Source of the DNA: Secundilactobacillus kimchicus JCM 15530
GTDB lineage: Bacteria; Bacillota; Bacilli; Lactobacillales; Lactobacillaceae
DNA: 64,000 nucleotides
Direction: 5' to 3'
Assembly: GCF_001433995.1 (NCBI RefSeq)
Contig: NZ_AZCX01000004.1
Span: 62,001 to 126,000, forward strand
Positions 46,299 to 55,239 of this stretch are shown piece by piece (the first letter of the stretch is position 1; each line of letters starts with the position of its first letter). A model generated the notes under the pieces. That model saw only the letters and a list, made by a program, of their open reading frames with translations, did not search any database and was not told where the DNA came from. Both the position numbers and the translations under genes were made by a program.

Positions 46299-48662
46299 TT
46301 GGAAGACAATAATTTAAAACAACAAATAGCGGATTTGCTTCGTGCTAATCCCGACACGACGTACCGAGTTGAAGACATCTCGGATGCTTTGCATTACCAT
46401 GGATCGGCCGCCTTTAAGCTGATCGTTCAAGAACTCGCTCGATTAGAGCGCGAAAAAATTGTGTCAGTTACCGGCGAAGGTCAGTTTCATTTGGACCCTA
46501 AGGCTCGTGTGCTAACTGGTGTTTTTCACAGTAACGATAAGGGATTTGGCTTCGTAGCCTACGATGACGAATTGCCAGACGCTTACATTGCACCGGATAA
46601 CACGATGATGGCTTTGAATCTGGATGAAGTTGAAATTGAAATCGTCCGTCCCGCTGATCCTAGGTCTGATAAGGGCCCTGAGGGAAAGGTCACTAAAATT
46701 GCCGAACATCACTATCACCAAGTTGTTGGGGAATTTTTACAAACGGACGATGACCACGGCTACCTTGGTCAGGTCCGATTAACGGATAAGAAGTTGTCTC
46801 GTTACAAGTTTTACGTAACAAACGTTGGTTTGAATCCAACGCCGGGTGAAGTTGTGACGGCTGAAATTACCGAATTCCCGAGTGCGGATCACCCACTAGC
46901 AATGGTTGGGATTGCCAAGCAAGTCATCGGTAGCGTTGACGACCCAGGTATTGATATTTTACAAATTGTCTATGCGCACGATATTCCGGCAGAATTCCCG
47001 GAAGATGTGATGCAAGAGGCAGATGCCATCCCAGATCACGTGACAGAACCCGAAATGGCAGGTCGTGAAGACATCACTGATCAAAATCTAGTGACGATTG
47101 ATGGCGAATCCTCAAAGGACTTGGACGATGCTGTTACCGTTTGGAAATTGCCAAACGGTAACTATCACCTTGGCGTTCACATTGCGGATGTTTCCCACTA
47201 CGTCCGTGAAGGCTCATTAATCGACCAAGAGGCGTTCAAACGCGGGACCAGTGTCTATCTGACAGACCGGGTTATCCCAATGTTGCCGCGACGGTTATCC
47301 AATGGTATTTGTTCACTCAACGAAGGGGTCTTGCGCCTTTGCATGAGCTGTGAGATGGAAATTGACGCGGAAGGTAATGTTGTTAAACACCGTATCCACC
47401 CAAGCGTGATGAAGTCTAAGGCTCGAATGACATATACCAACGTCAATAAGATCTTGGAAGCCCATGATGACGCAACCCGTCAACAATATGACGAATTAGT
47501 ACCGATGTTTGAAGAGATGGCAGAGCTTCATAAAATTTTGTACAAGAGTCGCAAGCGGCGTGGTGCGATTGACTTTGACGACCGTGAGGCAGAAATTATC
47601 GTTGATGATAGTGGCCATGCGATTGACATTCAATTGCGAGTTCGCGGGTTAGCCGAGCGGATGATTGAATCATTTATGCTGGCTGCCAATGAGACAGTTG
47701 CTAAAAACTACTACGACGAAAAGGCGCCGTTCATTTACCGGGTCCACGAAACACCTGATGCGGAACGGGTTAAGAGCTTCTTCGAATTTCTGACAGCCTT
47801 CGGGGTTAACGTCAAGGGTGATCCGGCCCACTTACGACCAAAAATGCTCCAAAACGTGTTAAAACAGGTTGCTGGTAAGCCGGAAGAAGCCGTGGTGTCA
47901 GTGATGATGCTTCGGAGCTTGAAACAGGCTAAATACACGGACCAGTCGTTAGGGCACTTCGGGTTAGGGGCTAAGTATTATACCCACTTTACCTCGCCAA
48001 TCCGGCGTTATCCTGATACGATGGTTCACCGGTTAATTCACTTTTACGAAGACAACGGCATTACGACTGACAGCAAGGCTCATTACGCTGATAGACTTGA
48101 AGAAATTGCCGTTCACTCGTCTGAGATGGAACGTCGAGCAATTGATGCGGAACGTGATACCGATGCGATGAAGAAGGCCGAGTACATGGCTGACCACATT
48201 GGTGAGGAGTTTGAAGCCGCTGTTAGTTCAGTGATGAAGTTTGGGATGTTTATCGAACTCCCTAACACGGTTGAAGGACTGATTCATATTAGCCGGATGA
48301 AGGATGACTATTACGAATACGTTGAAAAGTATTTGGCGCTCGTGGGTGCCAATACTCACCGGACGTATCGCATCGGCCAGGCCGTTAAAGTGAAAGTTAT
48401 CAATGTGGATAAAGAACAAAGCCAAGTGGATTTTGATCTTGTGAATCCAGAAGAAGCACCCGTGTCTGACTTGTTACCCAAACGGGATCGCCAGAGTCGT
48501 GGCGGTAATCGGAATCAGGGTGGTCGGAACCGCAACGGTAATGGCGGTGGTCATCGCAATCAGGGAAACAACAGTCATCGACCAAGTAACAGCCGGAGTG
48601 GTAGTAACAGTAATAACCACCGGTCAAGCAATAATCGCAACCAACAATCACGCCACAAGTAA
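46299..48662 (+). CDS. rnr: Ribonuclease R
   Basis: A 787-residue 3'-to-5' exoribonuclease able to degrade structured RNA, working with tmRNA/SmpB in ribosome rescue. N-terminal winged helix and cold-shock domains, the RNB catalytic domain ([13 protein letters not shown] with its metal-binding aspartates, about 269-281) and an S1 domain (about 640-720) are present. A tail of about 60 residues, rich in G, N, R, S and H, follows. TTG 46299 follows TTGAGG. smpB starts 17 nt after it, a conserved pair. Confidence 0.95.
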   Translation: MEDNNLKQQIADLLRANPDTTYRVEDISDALHYHGSAAFKLIVQELARLEREKIVSVTGEGQFHLDPKARVLTGVFHSNDKGFGFVAYDDELPDAYIAPDNTMMALNLDEVEIEIVRPADPRSDKGPEGKVTKIAEHHYHQVVGEFLQTDDDHGYLGQVRLTDKKLSRYKFYVTNVGLNPTPGEVVTAEITEFPSADHPLAMVGIAKQVIGSVDDPGIDILQIVYAHDIPAEFPEDVMQEADAIPDHVTEPEMAGREDITDQNLVTIDGESSKDLDDAVTVWKLPNGNYHLGVHIADVSHYVREGSLIDQEAFKRGTSVYLTDRVIPMLPRRLSNGICSLNEGVLRLCMSCEMEIDAEGNVVKHRIHPSVMKSKARMTYTNVNKILEAHDDATRQQYDELVPMFEEMAELHKILYKSRKRRGAIDFDDREAEIIVDDSGHAIDIQLRVRGLAERMIESFMLAANETVAKNYYDEKAPFIYRVHETPDAERVKSFFEFLTAFGVNVKGDPAHLRPKMLQNVLKQVAGKPEEAVVSVMMLRSLKQAKYTDQSLGHFGLGAKYYTHFTSPIRRYPDTMVHRLIHFYEDNGITTDSKAHYADRLEEIAVHSSEMERRAIDAERDTDAMKKAEYMADHIGEEFEAAVSSVMKFGMFIELPNTVEGLIHISRMKDDYYEYVEKYLALVGANTHRTYRIGQAVKVKVINVDKEQSQVDFDLVNPEEAPVSDLLPKRDRQSRGGNRNQGGRNRNGNGGGHRNQGNNSHRPSNSRSGSNSNNHRSSNNRNQQSRHK

Positions 48663-48679
48663 GAAGGGGTGAGGCGGCC

Positions 48680-49150
48680 ATGGCCAAAAGAAAAGCACCA
48701 AATGATGCCAACGTTATGGCTCAAAACAAAAAGGCGCGCCACGATTATCAAATTCTTGAAACTTATGAGGCTGGGTTAGTTCTGACCGGGACCGAAATTA
48801 AATCAATTCGGGATCGGCGAATTAACCTGCAGGACGGTTTTGCCCAAATTCGAAACGGCGAGGCATGGCTGATGAACGTGCATATTAGCGAATATGCCCA
48901 AGGGAATCAGTTCAACCACGATCCGTTAAGAAATCGGAAACTCTTGCTCCACAAAAAAGAAATTGGCAAACTCGTTGGGGCCACCCAAGACAAAGGAATC
49001 ACCATTGTCCCGTTAAGGGTGTACATTAAAAACGGGGTTGCAAAGGTGCTTTTGGGGGTTGCTAAAGGGAAGCACGAATACGATAAGCGTGAAACCATTA
49101 AGAAACGGGATCAGGATCGTCAAATAGCGCGAGCTTTGAAACACTATTAA
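48680..49150 (+). CDS. smpB: SsrA-binding protein SmpB
   Basis: A 156-residue tmRNA-binding protein that rescues ribosomes stalled on broken mRNA. N-terminal [20 protein letters not shown], the TGTEIKSIR motif and the C-terminal [16 protein letters not shown] tail that mimics an anticodon arm are intact. GGGGTGAGG precedes ATG. The tmRNA gene itself is not in the window. Operon with rnr. Confidence 0.96.
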   Translation: MAKRKAPNDANVMAQNKKARHDYQILETYEAGLVLTGTEIKSIRDRRINLQDGFAQIRNGEAWLMNVHISEYAQGNQFNHDPLRNRKLLLHKKEIGKLVGATQDKGITIVPLRVYIKNGVAKVLLGVAKGKHEYDKRETIKKRDQDRQIARALKHY

Positions 49151-49216
49151 AAAAGCGTCATAACCAACCTCTGGGAACCGATTAATTCCCGGAGCAAGGT
49201 TATGACGTTTTTTAAT
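49149..49216. terminator. Long bidirectional terminator between smpB and the LURP-one-like gene
   Basis: Outer arms gcgtcataacc and ggttatgacg and an inner stem ctgggaa/ttcccgg form an extended cruciform with A and T runs on both sides. Its right edge overlaps the stop codon of the convergent gene. Confidence 0.88.
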
Positions 49217-49790
49217 GTTTGATTCGGTCCGAAATACGATCCCAAACAAAATGGGCCCGTAACCCCTTAAAATCGGCTGTTCCGCCACCTGGGGCGAGTC
49301 GCCAACGGTTTGGAAACAGGGTTTTGACCAGGTTTCGGCGGTGGGCCCAGTGATCCAGGGTAGCCGCAACGCAGATGCAGACCGGTTCATCTTCTTGACG
49401 GGTGACCGATAATAAGCGCTGATCGCCGGCGGGATGGGATTCCATGATGAGCGATGTGCCGTGGTAGATCCGGTAGTTCCCACTGTTAAAATTACCCACT
49501 ACGAGCCACCGTAAGGAGGACACGTAGATCATTTCGTTTAAAAAACCAACGTGTCGGGAGAGGGTTCCGACTTTTTGATTATGGAAATAAATGTCGAATT
49601 GAGGCCTAAGCCCCAAGGTTGTTTGTCTGAGTTCAGCTAATAAATCGCCGCTAATTTGATATAACGACAGCGCGTCTTGACGTCGGCCCCATTTTCCAAT
49701 TAGTAAATAAACGGAGCGGTGATCAGCGTCACGGATGACGCTGGCGCCCTTAGCCGCTAAACTATGTTGCCCAATGTAAAGCGTGCGCAT
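49212..49790 (-). CDS. LURP-one-related (YxjI-like) protein
   Basis: A 192-residue cytoplasmic protein whose pattern ([61 protein letters not shown]) resembles the LURP-one/Tubby C-terminal fold of YxjI. Function is unknown; such proteins may bind membrane lipids. The last 40 residues are outside the recognisable repeat and are basic. AGGAGG precedes its ATG. It is divergent from ung and converges on smpB. Confidence 0.6.
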   Translation of the reverse strand: MRTLYIGQHSLAAKGASVIRDADHRSVYLLIGKWGRRQDALSLYQISGDLLAELRQTTLGLRPQFDIYFHNQKVGTLSRHVGFLNEMIYVSSLRWLVVGNFNSGNYRIYHGTSLIMESHPAGDQRLLSVTRQEDEPVCICVAATLDHWAHRRNLVKTLFPNRWRLAPGGGTADFKGLRAHFVWDRISDRIKH

Positions 49791-49895
49791 AATAGGTGCC
49801 TCCTATTTCGTCACAAAGTTTCTGAAATGTTCCAACACACAATCATTTTATCATGAAACCGCTAAATTTTCGCTAATGTTAATGAATAAAAGATA

Positions 49896-49904
49896 TGTTA
49901 GAAT
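49896..49904 (+). promoter_or_regulatory. Extended -10 promoter of ung
   Basis: TGT-TAGAAT (49896-49904), 20 bp ahead of the start codon, the same extended -10 as at uvrB; no good -35. Confidence 0.45.
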
Positions 49905-49923
49905 AACCTTTGAGGTGTTGGGA

Positions 49924-50628
49924 ATGAAACCGTTTATCCACAATGATTGGTGGGAGGTCTTAGAGCCTGAGTTTGAGAAAGCTTACTATCAAGATCTTCA
50001 CAAATTTCTGGTGAATGAGTATCAAACAAAGCTGATTCATCCTGATATGTACCACATTTATGAAGCTTTTGAATGGACGCCATTTTCAAAGGTTAAAGTG
50101 GTCATTTTAGGTCAGGATCCGTACCACGAGCCTAACCAGGCGCATGGATTGAGTTTTTCGGTACTGCCCGGTGTGCAAATTCCGCCAAGCCTACAAAACA
50201 TTTACAAGGAACTTAATAGCGATCTCGGAATTAAACCCGTAGCGCATGGTTACTTGGAAAAGTGGGCAAAGCAGGGGGTCTTGCTACTGAATTCAGTCTT
50301 GACGGTTCGTAATGGGCAAGCCTTTTCGCATAAGGGAAAGGGCTGGGAAGCGCTCACGGATGTGGCGATTCAAAAGCTGTCCGCGCGACCGGAGCCTGTT
50401 GTTTTCATTTTATGGGGGCGGTCAGCGCAGGCCAAAATCAAGTTGATTGATACGCAGACCAATATTGTGATTCAGTCAGCCCATCCAAGTCCGTTATCAG
50501 CTTACCGTGGGTTCTTTGGGTCAAAGCCGTTTTCCAAGACCAACATCGCATTAGAATCCATAGGAGAGACACCGATTGACTGGCAACTGCCAGAACAGGT
50601 ATCGGTTGAACCAGATCCCAAGCATTAG
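49924..50628 (+). CDS. ung: Uracil-DNA glycosylase
   Basis: A 234-residue family 1 UDG that removes uracil from DNA to start base excision repair. The water-activating loop [19 protein letters not shown] and the minor-groove loop HPSPLS are present. ATG 49924 follows GAGGTG; a longer frame running back to 49783 adds 47 unlike-family residues and was rejected. pta follows after 55 nt; ung-pta-tsaE is a common lactobacillar cluster. Confidence 0.96.
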   Translation: MKPFIHNDWWEVLEPEFEKAYYQDLHKFLVNEYQTKLIHPDMYHIYEAFEWTPFSKVKVVILGQDPYHEPNQAHGLSFSVLPGVQIPPSLQNIYKELNSDLGIKPVAHGYLEKWAKQGVLLLNSVLTVRNGQAFSHKGKGWEALTDVAIQKLSARPEPVVFILWGRSAQAKIKLIDTQTNIVIQSAHPSPLSAYRGFFGSKPFSKTNIALESIGETPIDWQLPEQVSVEPDPKH

Positions 50629-50683
50629 TTTGTGGTTAGAGAATTGAAGAGAGGGAAATTCAATATAGCTGGAGGTCAGGAAT

Positions 50684-51667
50684 TTGGAACTATTTGAGAG
50701 TTTAAAGCAGAAAATTAGTGGTCAAAACAAGACAATCGTTTTCCCCGAAGGTGAAGATGTCCGAATTATTGGCGCGGCCAGTCGGCTTGCCGCTGATGGG
50801 CTGGTTAAACCAATTCTTCTGGGTGACCAAGATAAGATTAAGCAGGTTGCTGCCGAGCATCAAATCGATATTTCAACACTTTCTATTAGTAACCCGTTAA
50901 CGGTGCCAGAAGATGAAAAACAAAAATTACTGGATGCGCTCGTTGCCCGTCGCAAGGGGAAAAACACTCCCGAACAGGCTGCTGAAATGTTAAAGGATCC
51001 AAATTACTGGGGTACGATGCTGGTCTTCTTAGACGAAGCAGACGGCATGGTTTCCGGAGCCATTCATCCGACTGGGGATACGGTCCGCCCAGCTTTACAG
51101 ATTATTAAGACCAAACCTGGGGTTAAACGAATCAGTGGCGCATTCATCATGCAAAAAGGCGACCAACGGTACGTTTTTGCCGATTGTGCCATCAATATTG
51201 AATTAGATGCCGAGGGTATGGCAGAAGTAGCTGTTGAAAGTGCGCATACCGCAAAGGTTTTCGACATCGATCCGAAGGTCGCTTTGTTAAGCTTCAGCAC
51301 TAAGGGGTCGGCAAAAGGCGAGATGGTCACCAAGGTGGCAGATGCCACAAAGTTGGCTCAGGAGGCTGCACCAGACCTGCCAATTGACGGAGAACTACAA
51401 TTTGACGCTGCATTTGTTTCTGAAGTCGGCGAGTTGAAGGCACCGGGTTCTAAGGTGGCAGGACACGCGAATGTCTTTGTTTTCCCTGAACTTCAATCTG
51501 GCAATATTGGCTATAAAATTGCGCAACGCTTCGGCGGGTTTGAAGCGATTGGGCCAATCTTACAAGGTCTGAACAAGCCGGTCTCTGATTTATCTCGTGG
51601 GGCCAACGAAGAAGACGTCTACAAAGTGGCGATTATCACTGCGGCTCAGGCGTTAGGAATTGATTAA
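50684..51667 (+). CDS. pta: Phosphate acetyltransferase
   Basis: A 327-residue enzyme interconverting acetyl-CoA and acetyl phosphate, the step before acetate kinase in acetate formation. The N-terminal FPEGEDVRIIGAA, the GTMLVFLDEADGMVSGA segment and C-terminal GPILQGLNKPVSDLSRG match the PTA family. TTG 50684 follows GGAGGT. No terminator separates it from tsaE, so co-transcription is likely. Confidence 0.95.
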   Translation: MELFESLKQKISGQNKTIVFPEGEDVRIIGAASRLAADGLVKPILLGDQDKIKQVAAEHQIDISTLSISNPLTVPEDEKQKLLDALVARRKGKNTPEQAAEMLKDPNYWGTMLVFLDEADGMVSGAIHPTGDTVRPALQIIKTKPGVKRISGAFIMQKGDQRYVFADCAINIELDAEGMAEVAVESAHTAKVFDIDPKVALLSFSTKGSAKGEMVTKVADATKLAQEAAPDLPIDGELQFDAAFVSEVGELKAPGSKVAGHANVFVFPELQSGNIGYKIAQRFGGFEAIGPILQGLNKPVSDLSRGANEEDVYKVAIITAAQALGID

Positions 51668-51733
51668 TAAATAGCGGAAGGGTCGGCATCGGTTATCGTT
51701 GTCGACTTTTGTGTTCATTAGTGAGGCGAAAGT

Positions 51734-52219
51734 ATGAGTGAAACAATAACTGTCTCAACTCCCGAAGAAACGATGACCATTGGTCAAACATTAGCTGATC
51801 TCCTGCAAGCCAACGATCTGTTGTTATTAGATGGAGATTTAGGGGCTGGTAAAACGACATTTACGAAGGGGTTAGCCCTCGGTCTGGGGATTCATCGCAA
51901 CATTAAAAGTCCAACGTTTACGATCATTCGTGAATATCAGGAGGGACGCCTTCCACTGTATCACATGGATGTTTACCGGCTTGAAGAGGGTGGCGGTGAT
52001 GAGCTGGGCCTTGAAGAATATTTCAATGGCGATGGTGTTAGTGTGGTTGAGTGGTCGACATTTGTGGCCGATGAGTTGCCTGACGATTATTTAAAAATTT
52101 CATTTAAGCGACTTGATAACGAGGGCTCGACGATTCGCCAACTGCATTTTGAGGCCCATGGCGATCATTTTGAACAAGTACTAATGACCTTAATGGAGCG
52201 ACTTAATCATGCAAAATAA
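51734..52219 (+). CDS. tsaE: tRNA threonylcarbamoyladenosine biosynthesis ATPase TsaE
   Basis: A 161-residue P-loop ATPase (GDLGAGKTTF) that works with TsaB and TsaD to place t6A at position 37 of ANN-decoding tRNAs. The family motif KSPTFTIIREY and C-terminal VEWSTFVADELP are present. tsaB and tsaD are not in the window. It overlaps the following acetyltransferase by 11 nt. Confidence 0.94.
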   Translation: MSETITVSTPEETMTIGQTLADLLQANDLLLLDGDLGAGKTTFTKGLALGLGIHRNIKSPTFTIIREYQEGRLPLYHMDVYRLEEGGGDELGLEEYFNGDGVSVVEWSTFVADELPDDYLKISFKRLDNEGSTIRQLHFEAHGDHFEQVLMTLMERLNHAK

Positions 52220-52712
52220 CGACGTGACCATTCGCGAAGCTGATCGTCGCGATGCTGCTCACTTAGCAACACTGCTTAGCCGGTTATCACAGGAGACAAC
52301 GACGTTCACTATCGTTGGAGAGTCAGGCCAAGCCCTGGCCGAACAAGCTCAAGTGTTGGCACAGCTTGCGGACTCCAGTCATCATGCACTGTTTGTCGCT
52401 GGCGTAGGAGATCAACTTGTGGCGATTGCCAGTTTGAGTCCAACGACTGAAGCACCGGTTGCAGAATTAGGTGTTGCAGTTTTAAAAATGGCCTGGAATC
52501 AAGGCCTTGGGACGGCGATGGTGATGGCTAGTTTGGATTGGGCTGCTTTAAGCAGTCCTTACGAAATTGTGACGCTGACAGTCCAATTAAAAAATAAAGC
52601 GGCAATTCACATTTACGAAAAAATTGGGTTTACAACGGTGGCTCACAGTCAAGTGACCGATGCGTCTGGCCGCTCAGTTCCAGCGATGGAAATGCAGATT
52701 CGAGTGAAGTGA
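52209..52712 (+). CDS. GNAT-family N-acetyltransferase
   Basis: A 167-residue GNAT with a recognisable acetyl-CoA segment (AVLKMAWNQGLGTAMVMASL) and the terminal IHIYEKIGFTTV motif. Its position directly after tsaE recalls RimI, but the sequence does not look like RimI, which is usually nearer 150 residues with a QGxGxG loop. Substrate unknown. Translationally coupled to tsaE by an 11-nt overlap. Confidence 0.82.
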   Translation: MQNNDVTIREADRRDAAHLATLLSRLSQETTTFTIVGESGQALAEQAQVLAQLADSSHHALFVAGVGDQLVAIASLSPTTEAPVAELGVAVLKMAWNQGLGTAMVMASLDWAALSSPYEIVTLTVQLKNKAAIHIYEKIGFTTVAHSQVTDASGRSVPAMEMQIRVK

Positions 52713-52766
52713 ACGAGAACGGATCGCAATCAGTTGGGATGTTTAACAAAGCACCTTAGCTGAAAA

Positions 52767-52818
52767 TAAAAATCGGCAAGTTCTGACCTCTGAGGAGAGT
52801 CAGAACTTGCCGATTTTT
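52767..52818. terminator. Bidirectional terminator between the acetyltransferase and exonuclease genes
   Basis: Nineteen-base perfect arms (aaatcggcaagttctgac and its complement) with a short loop and A/T runs on both sides. Confidence 0.95.
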
Positions 52819-52822
52819 GCCA

Positions 52823-53362
52823 TTATGATGCGATTGTTTTGACGAATGGTTTCAGCGAATCAGGACCAAACGTCGTCGCCTCAGCGAGTAAAATATTTGC
52901 ACATGCCAGGGCGTCGTCCATTGCGTTATGATGGTGCTCAAGCGGAATGCCAAGCGAATCACAGAGCGTGTTTAGTTTGTGATTTGGTAATGTTGGGAAA
53001 AATTGGCGGCTTGTTTTAAGCGTGTCCAACGTGAGATAGTTAGGCGCCACAATATCATAATGAGTCAGCGTATTTTTTAACACGCTATTATCAAACGTCG
53101 CATTGTGAGCCACAACAAGTTGGTTGTCCGTGAAAAACGACCGGATGTGCGGCCAGACTTCTGGAAAGGTCGGGGCGTCAGCAACATCGCGCTCGTGGAT
53201 ACCATGAATTTCAACGTTTCGCCAGAAAAAGGGTGTCTGGGGATTGATCAACGTGTAAAATTCGTCGGCCACTTGGTTGTTACGAACGATTGTTAGGGCA
53301 AGTGAACAAGCAGAATACCGCTTGCCGCTTGCTGTTTCAAAATCCATGGCCACAAAGTTCAA
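52823..53362 (-). CDS. DnaQ-like 3'-5' exonuclease
   Basis: A 179-residue DEDDh exonuclease. ExoI VAMDFETA, ExoII VVAHNATFDNSVL and ExoIII HHNAMDDALACANIL are all present. A stand-alone epsilon-like exonuclease, possibly in repair or proofreading. The TTG at 53362, with AAGGAGG just upstream, gives the normal MNFVAMDFETA start; the open frame extends 40 codons further without family similarity. The gene follows exoA on the same strand, suggesting a small repair unit. Confidence 0.88.
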   Translation of the reverse strand: MNFVAMDFETASGKRYSACSLALTIVRNNQVADEFYTLINPQTPFFWRNVEIHGIHERDVADAPTFPEVWPHIRSFFTDNQLVVAHNATFDNSVLKNTLTHYDIVAPNYLTLDTLKTSRQFFPTLPNHKLNTLCDSLGIPLEHHHNAMDDALACANILLAEATTFGPDSLKPFVKTIAS

Positions 53363-53420
53363 TTGAGGGCCTCCTTTTTTGTAACTGAATAGCCCTAGTT
53401 TATCATCTTTAAAGAGCGGG

Positions 53421-54185
53421 TCAAGCGTGTAAGTCTTGAACATCAAGTTCGATTGGACAATGGTCTGACCCAAGAATTTCACTGTGAATTTTAGCGGTCA
53501 CTAAATTGTGGTCGATGGCTTGGCTAGTGATGAAATAGTCAATGCGCCAACCGGCGTTACGCTCCCGCGCGTTAAACCGGTAACTCCACCAAGAATACTG
53601 GTCCGTCACTTGGGGGTAGAAGTATCGGAAAGTATCCGTATAACCACGAGCAAGAAGCGCGCTGAAGCGGGCCCGTTCTTCATCAGTAAACCCGGCGTTC
53701 TTGTGGTTAGTCTGGGGATTTTTAAGATCGATTTCCTCGTGGGCGACATTTAAGTCACCGCATAAAATGACGGGTTTTGTCTGATCGAGTTGATCAAGGT
53801 AGTCCTGAAAGGCGGTTTCCCAAGCAAGTCGAAAATTAAGTCGTTTGAGGCCCGATCCCGAGTTGGGGGTGTAACTGGTGACTAAATAAAAATCATGGTA
53901 TTCAAGGGTGATGACGCGGCCTTCGTGGTCGAATTCAGGGACGTCAATCCCGTAGTGGACAGACAGCGGGGGAACTTTTGTGAAGATGGCTGTCCCCGAA
54001 TAGCCCTTGCGTTCTGCGTAGTTATAGAATTGTTCATATCCGGGCAACGATAGTTCAAGCTGCCCAGCTTGCATCTTAGTCTCTTGAATGCAGAAAAAAT
54101 CTGCGTCCAGGGCGTTGAAGGTGTCGGTAAAATTCTTTTTGACAACGGCTCGAAGCCCGTTGACATTCCATGAGATAAATTTCAT
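53421..54185 (-). CDS. exoA: Exodeoxyribonuclease III/AP endonuclease ExoA
   Basis: A 254-residue Xth-family enzyme that cuts at abasic sites and has 3'-5' exonuclease activity. Active-site blocks MKFISWNVNGLR, CIQETK, LCGDLNVAHEEIDL, WWSYR and GSDHCPI are intact. The ATG at 54185 matches the family start; another ATG three codons upstream is less likely. It would act downstream of Ung at 49.9 kb in base excision repair. The exonuclease gene follows after 58 nt. Confidence 0.94.
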   Translation of the reverse strand: MKFISWNVNGLRAVVKKNFTDTFNALDADFFCIQETKMQAGQLELSLPGYEQFYNYAERKGYSGTAIFTKVPPLSVHYGIDVPEFDHEGRVITLEYHDFYLVTSYTPNSGSGLKRLNFRLAWETAFQDYLDQLDQTKPVILCGDLNVAHEEIDLKNPQTNHKNAGFTDEERARFSALLARGYTDTFRYFYPQVTDQYSWWSYRFNARERNAGWRIDYFITSQAIDHNLVTAKIHSEILGSDHCPIELDVQDLHA

Positions 54186-54312
54186 GCTCCCCATCCTTTC
54201 CTTGCACTAGCTTAAGTATAGCAAAATATTTAAGGTTGCCGGATTGAAAAGTCCAAATTCGCAGACGGGCATGGTAAAATGGTTTGTATGACAAAAGGAA
54301 AGGGATATCGAT

Positions 54313-55221
54313 ATGACGGAAACTGTACTCACGGCTTTTCCAAGCGTGAAAATCTTAAAAAACGAACCCTTAGCCCACTTTACAAATACTAAAACGGGCG
54401 GTTTAGCTGACTTTTTGGCTTTTCCAGAATCAGCCGAATCGGTTCAAGCGTTACTGAAGTTCGCAAACGCCAACGAGTTGCCGGTGACAGTCATCGGTAA
54501 TGCGAGCAACCTAATCGTTCGCGATGGTGGAATTCGCGGTTTGACGCTAATCTTGACTCAAATGAATCAAATCAGTGTGTCGGAAACGACCGTTGTGGCG
54601 GATGCTGGGGCATCACTCATTGAAGTGACGAAGCAAGCCCAACAAGCAAGTTTAACGGGTCTCGAATTTGCGGCTGGCATTCCGGGAAGCGTTGGCGGCG
54701 CGATTTTTATGAATGCTGGGGCCTATGGTGGCGAGATTAGCATGGTTGCTGAGTCCGTCGTGGTTCTGACAAAGGAAGCAACTTTGAAAACGATTGAGAA
54801 ATCAGAATTGGACTTTGGTTACCGGCAAAGCCGAGTTCAAGAGGAAGGCGACATTGTTTTAACCGCGACTTTTAAGCTCCAGCCTGGTGATGGCCAAGCA
54901 ATTCAGGCTCAGATGGACGATTTGAACGCTAGACGAGCTGCTAAACAGCCTTTGGATCTCCCCTCATGCGGGAGTGTGTTTAAACGTCCAACGGGGTACT
55001 TCGCTGGAAAGCTAATTCATGATGCCGGCCTTCAGGGGTTTCAAATTGGGGGCGCGCAAGTGTCGATGAAACATGCCGGATTTATCGTTAACGTGGGCGA
55101 CGCTACGGCAACCGATTATTTGAACGTGATTCACCACGTTCAAGAAGTGGTGTTCGATAAGTTTGGTGTGGCACTTGAAACCGAGGTTCGAATCATCGGC
55201 GATTCGATTCCAACACACTAG
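54313..55221 (+). CDS. murB: UDP-N-acetylenolpyruvoylglucosamine reductase
   Basis: A 302-residue FAD enzyme making UDP-MurNAc, the second committed step of peptidoglycan synthesis. FAD-binding [14 protein letters not shown], catalytic segment GFRQS-like [12 protein letters not shown] and [10 protein letters not shown] with the catalytic Ser are present (type II MurB). AAAGGAAAGGG precedes ATG; a possible extended -10 TGG-TAAAAT ends at 54280. It is followed 18 nt later by the antiporter gene. Confidence 0.96.
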   Translation: MTETVLTAFPSVKILKNEPLAHFTNTKTGGLADFLAFPESAESVQALLKFANANELPVTVIGNASNLIVRDGGIRGLTLILTQMNQISVSETTVVADAGASLIEVTKQAQQASLTGLEFAAGIPGSVGGAIFMNAGAYGGEISMVAESVVVLTKEATLKTIEKSELDFGYRQSRVQEEGDIVLTATFKLQPGDGQAIQAQMDDLNARRAAKQPLDLPSCGSVFKRPTGYFAGKLIHDAGLQGFQIGGAQVSMKHAGFIVNVGDATATDYLNVIHHVQEVVFDKFGVALETEVRIIGDSIPTH

Positions 55222-55239
55222 TGAAGGGGAGGACCATGT

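Noticed and set aside
49783-49923. 47-codon extension of ung toward 49783
   Set aside because: It includes the intergenic promoter and lacks similarity to uracil-DNA glycosylases; ATG 49924 has a good ribosome site.
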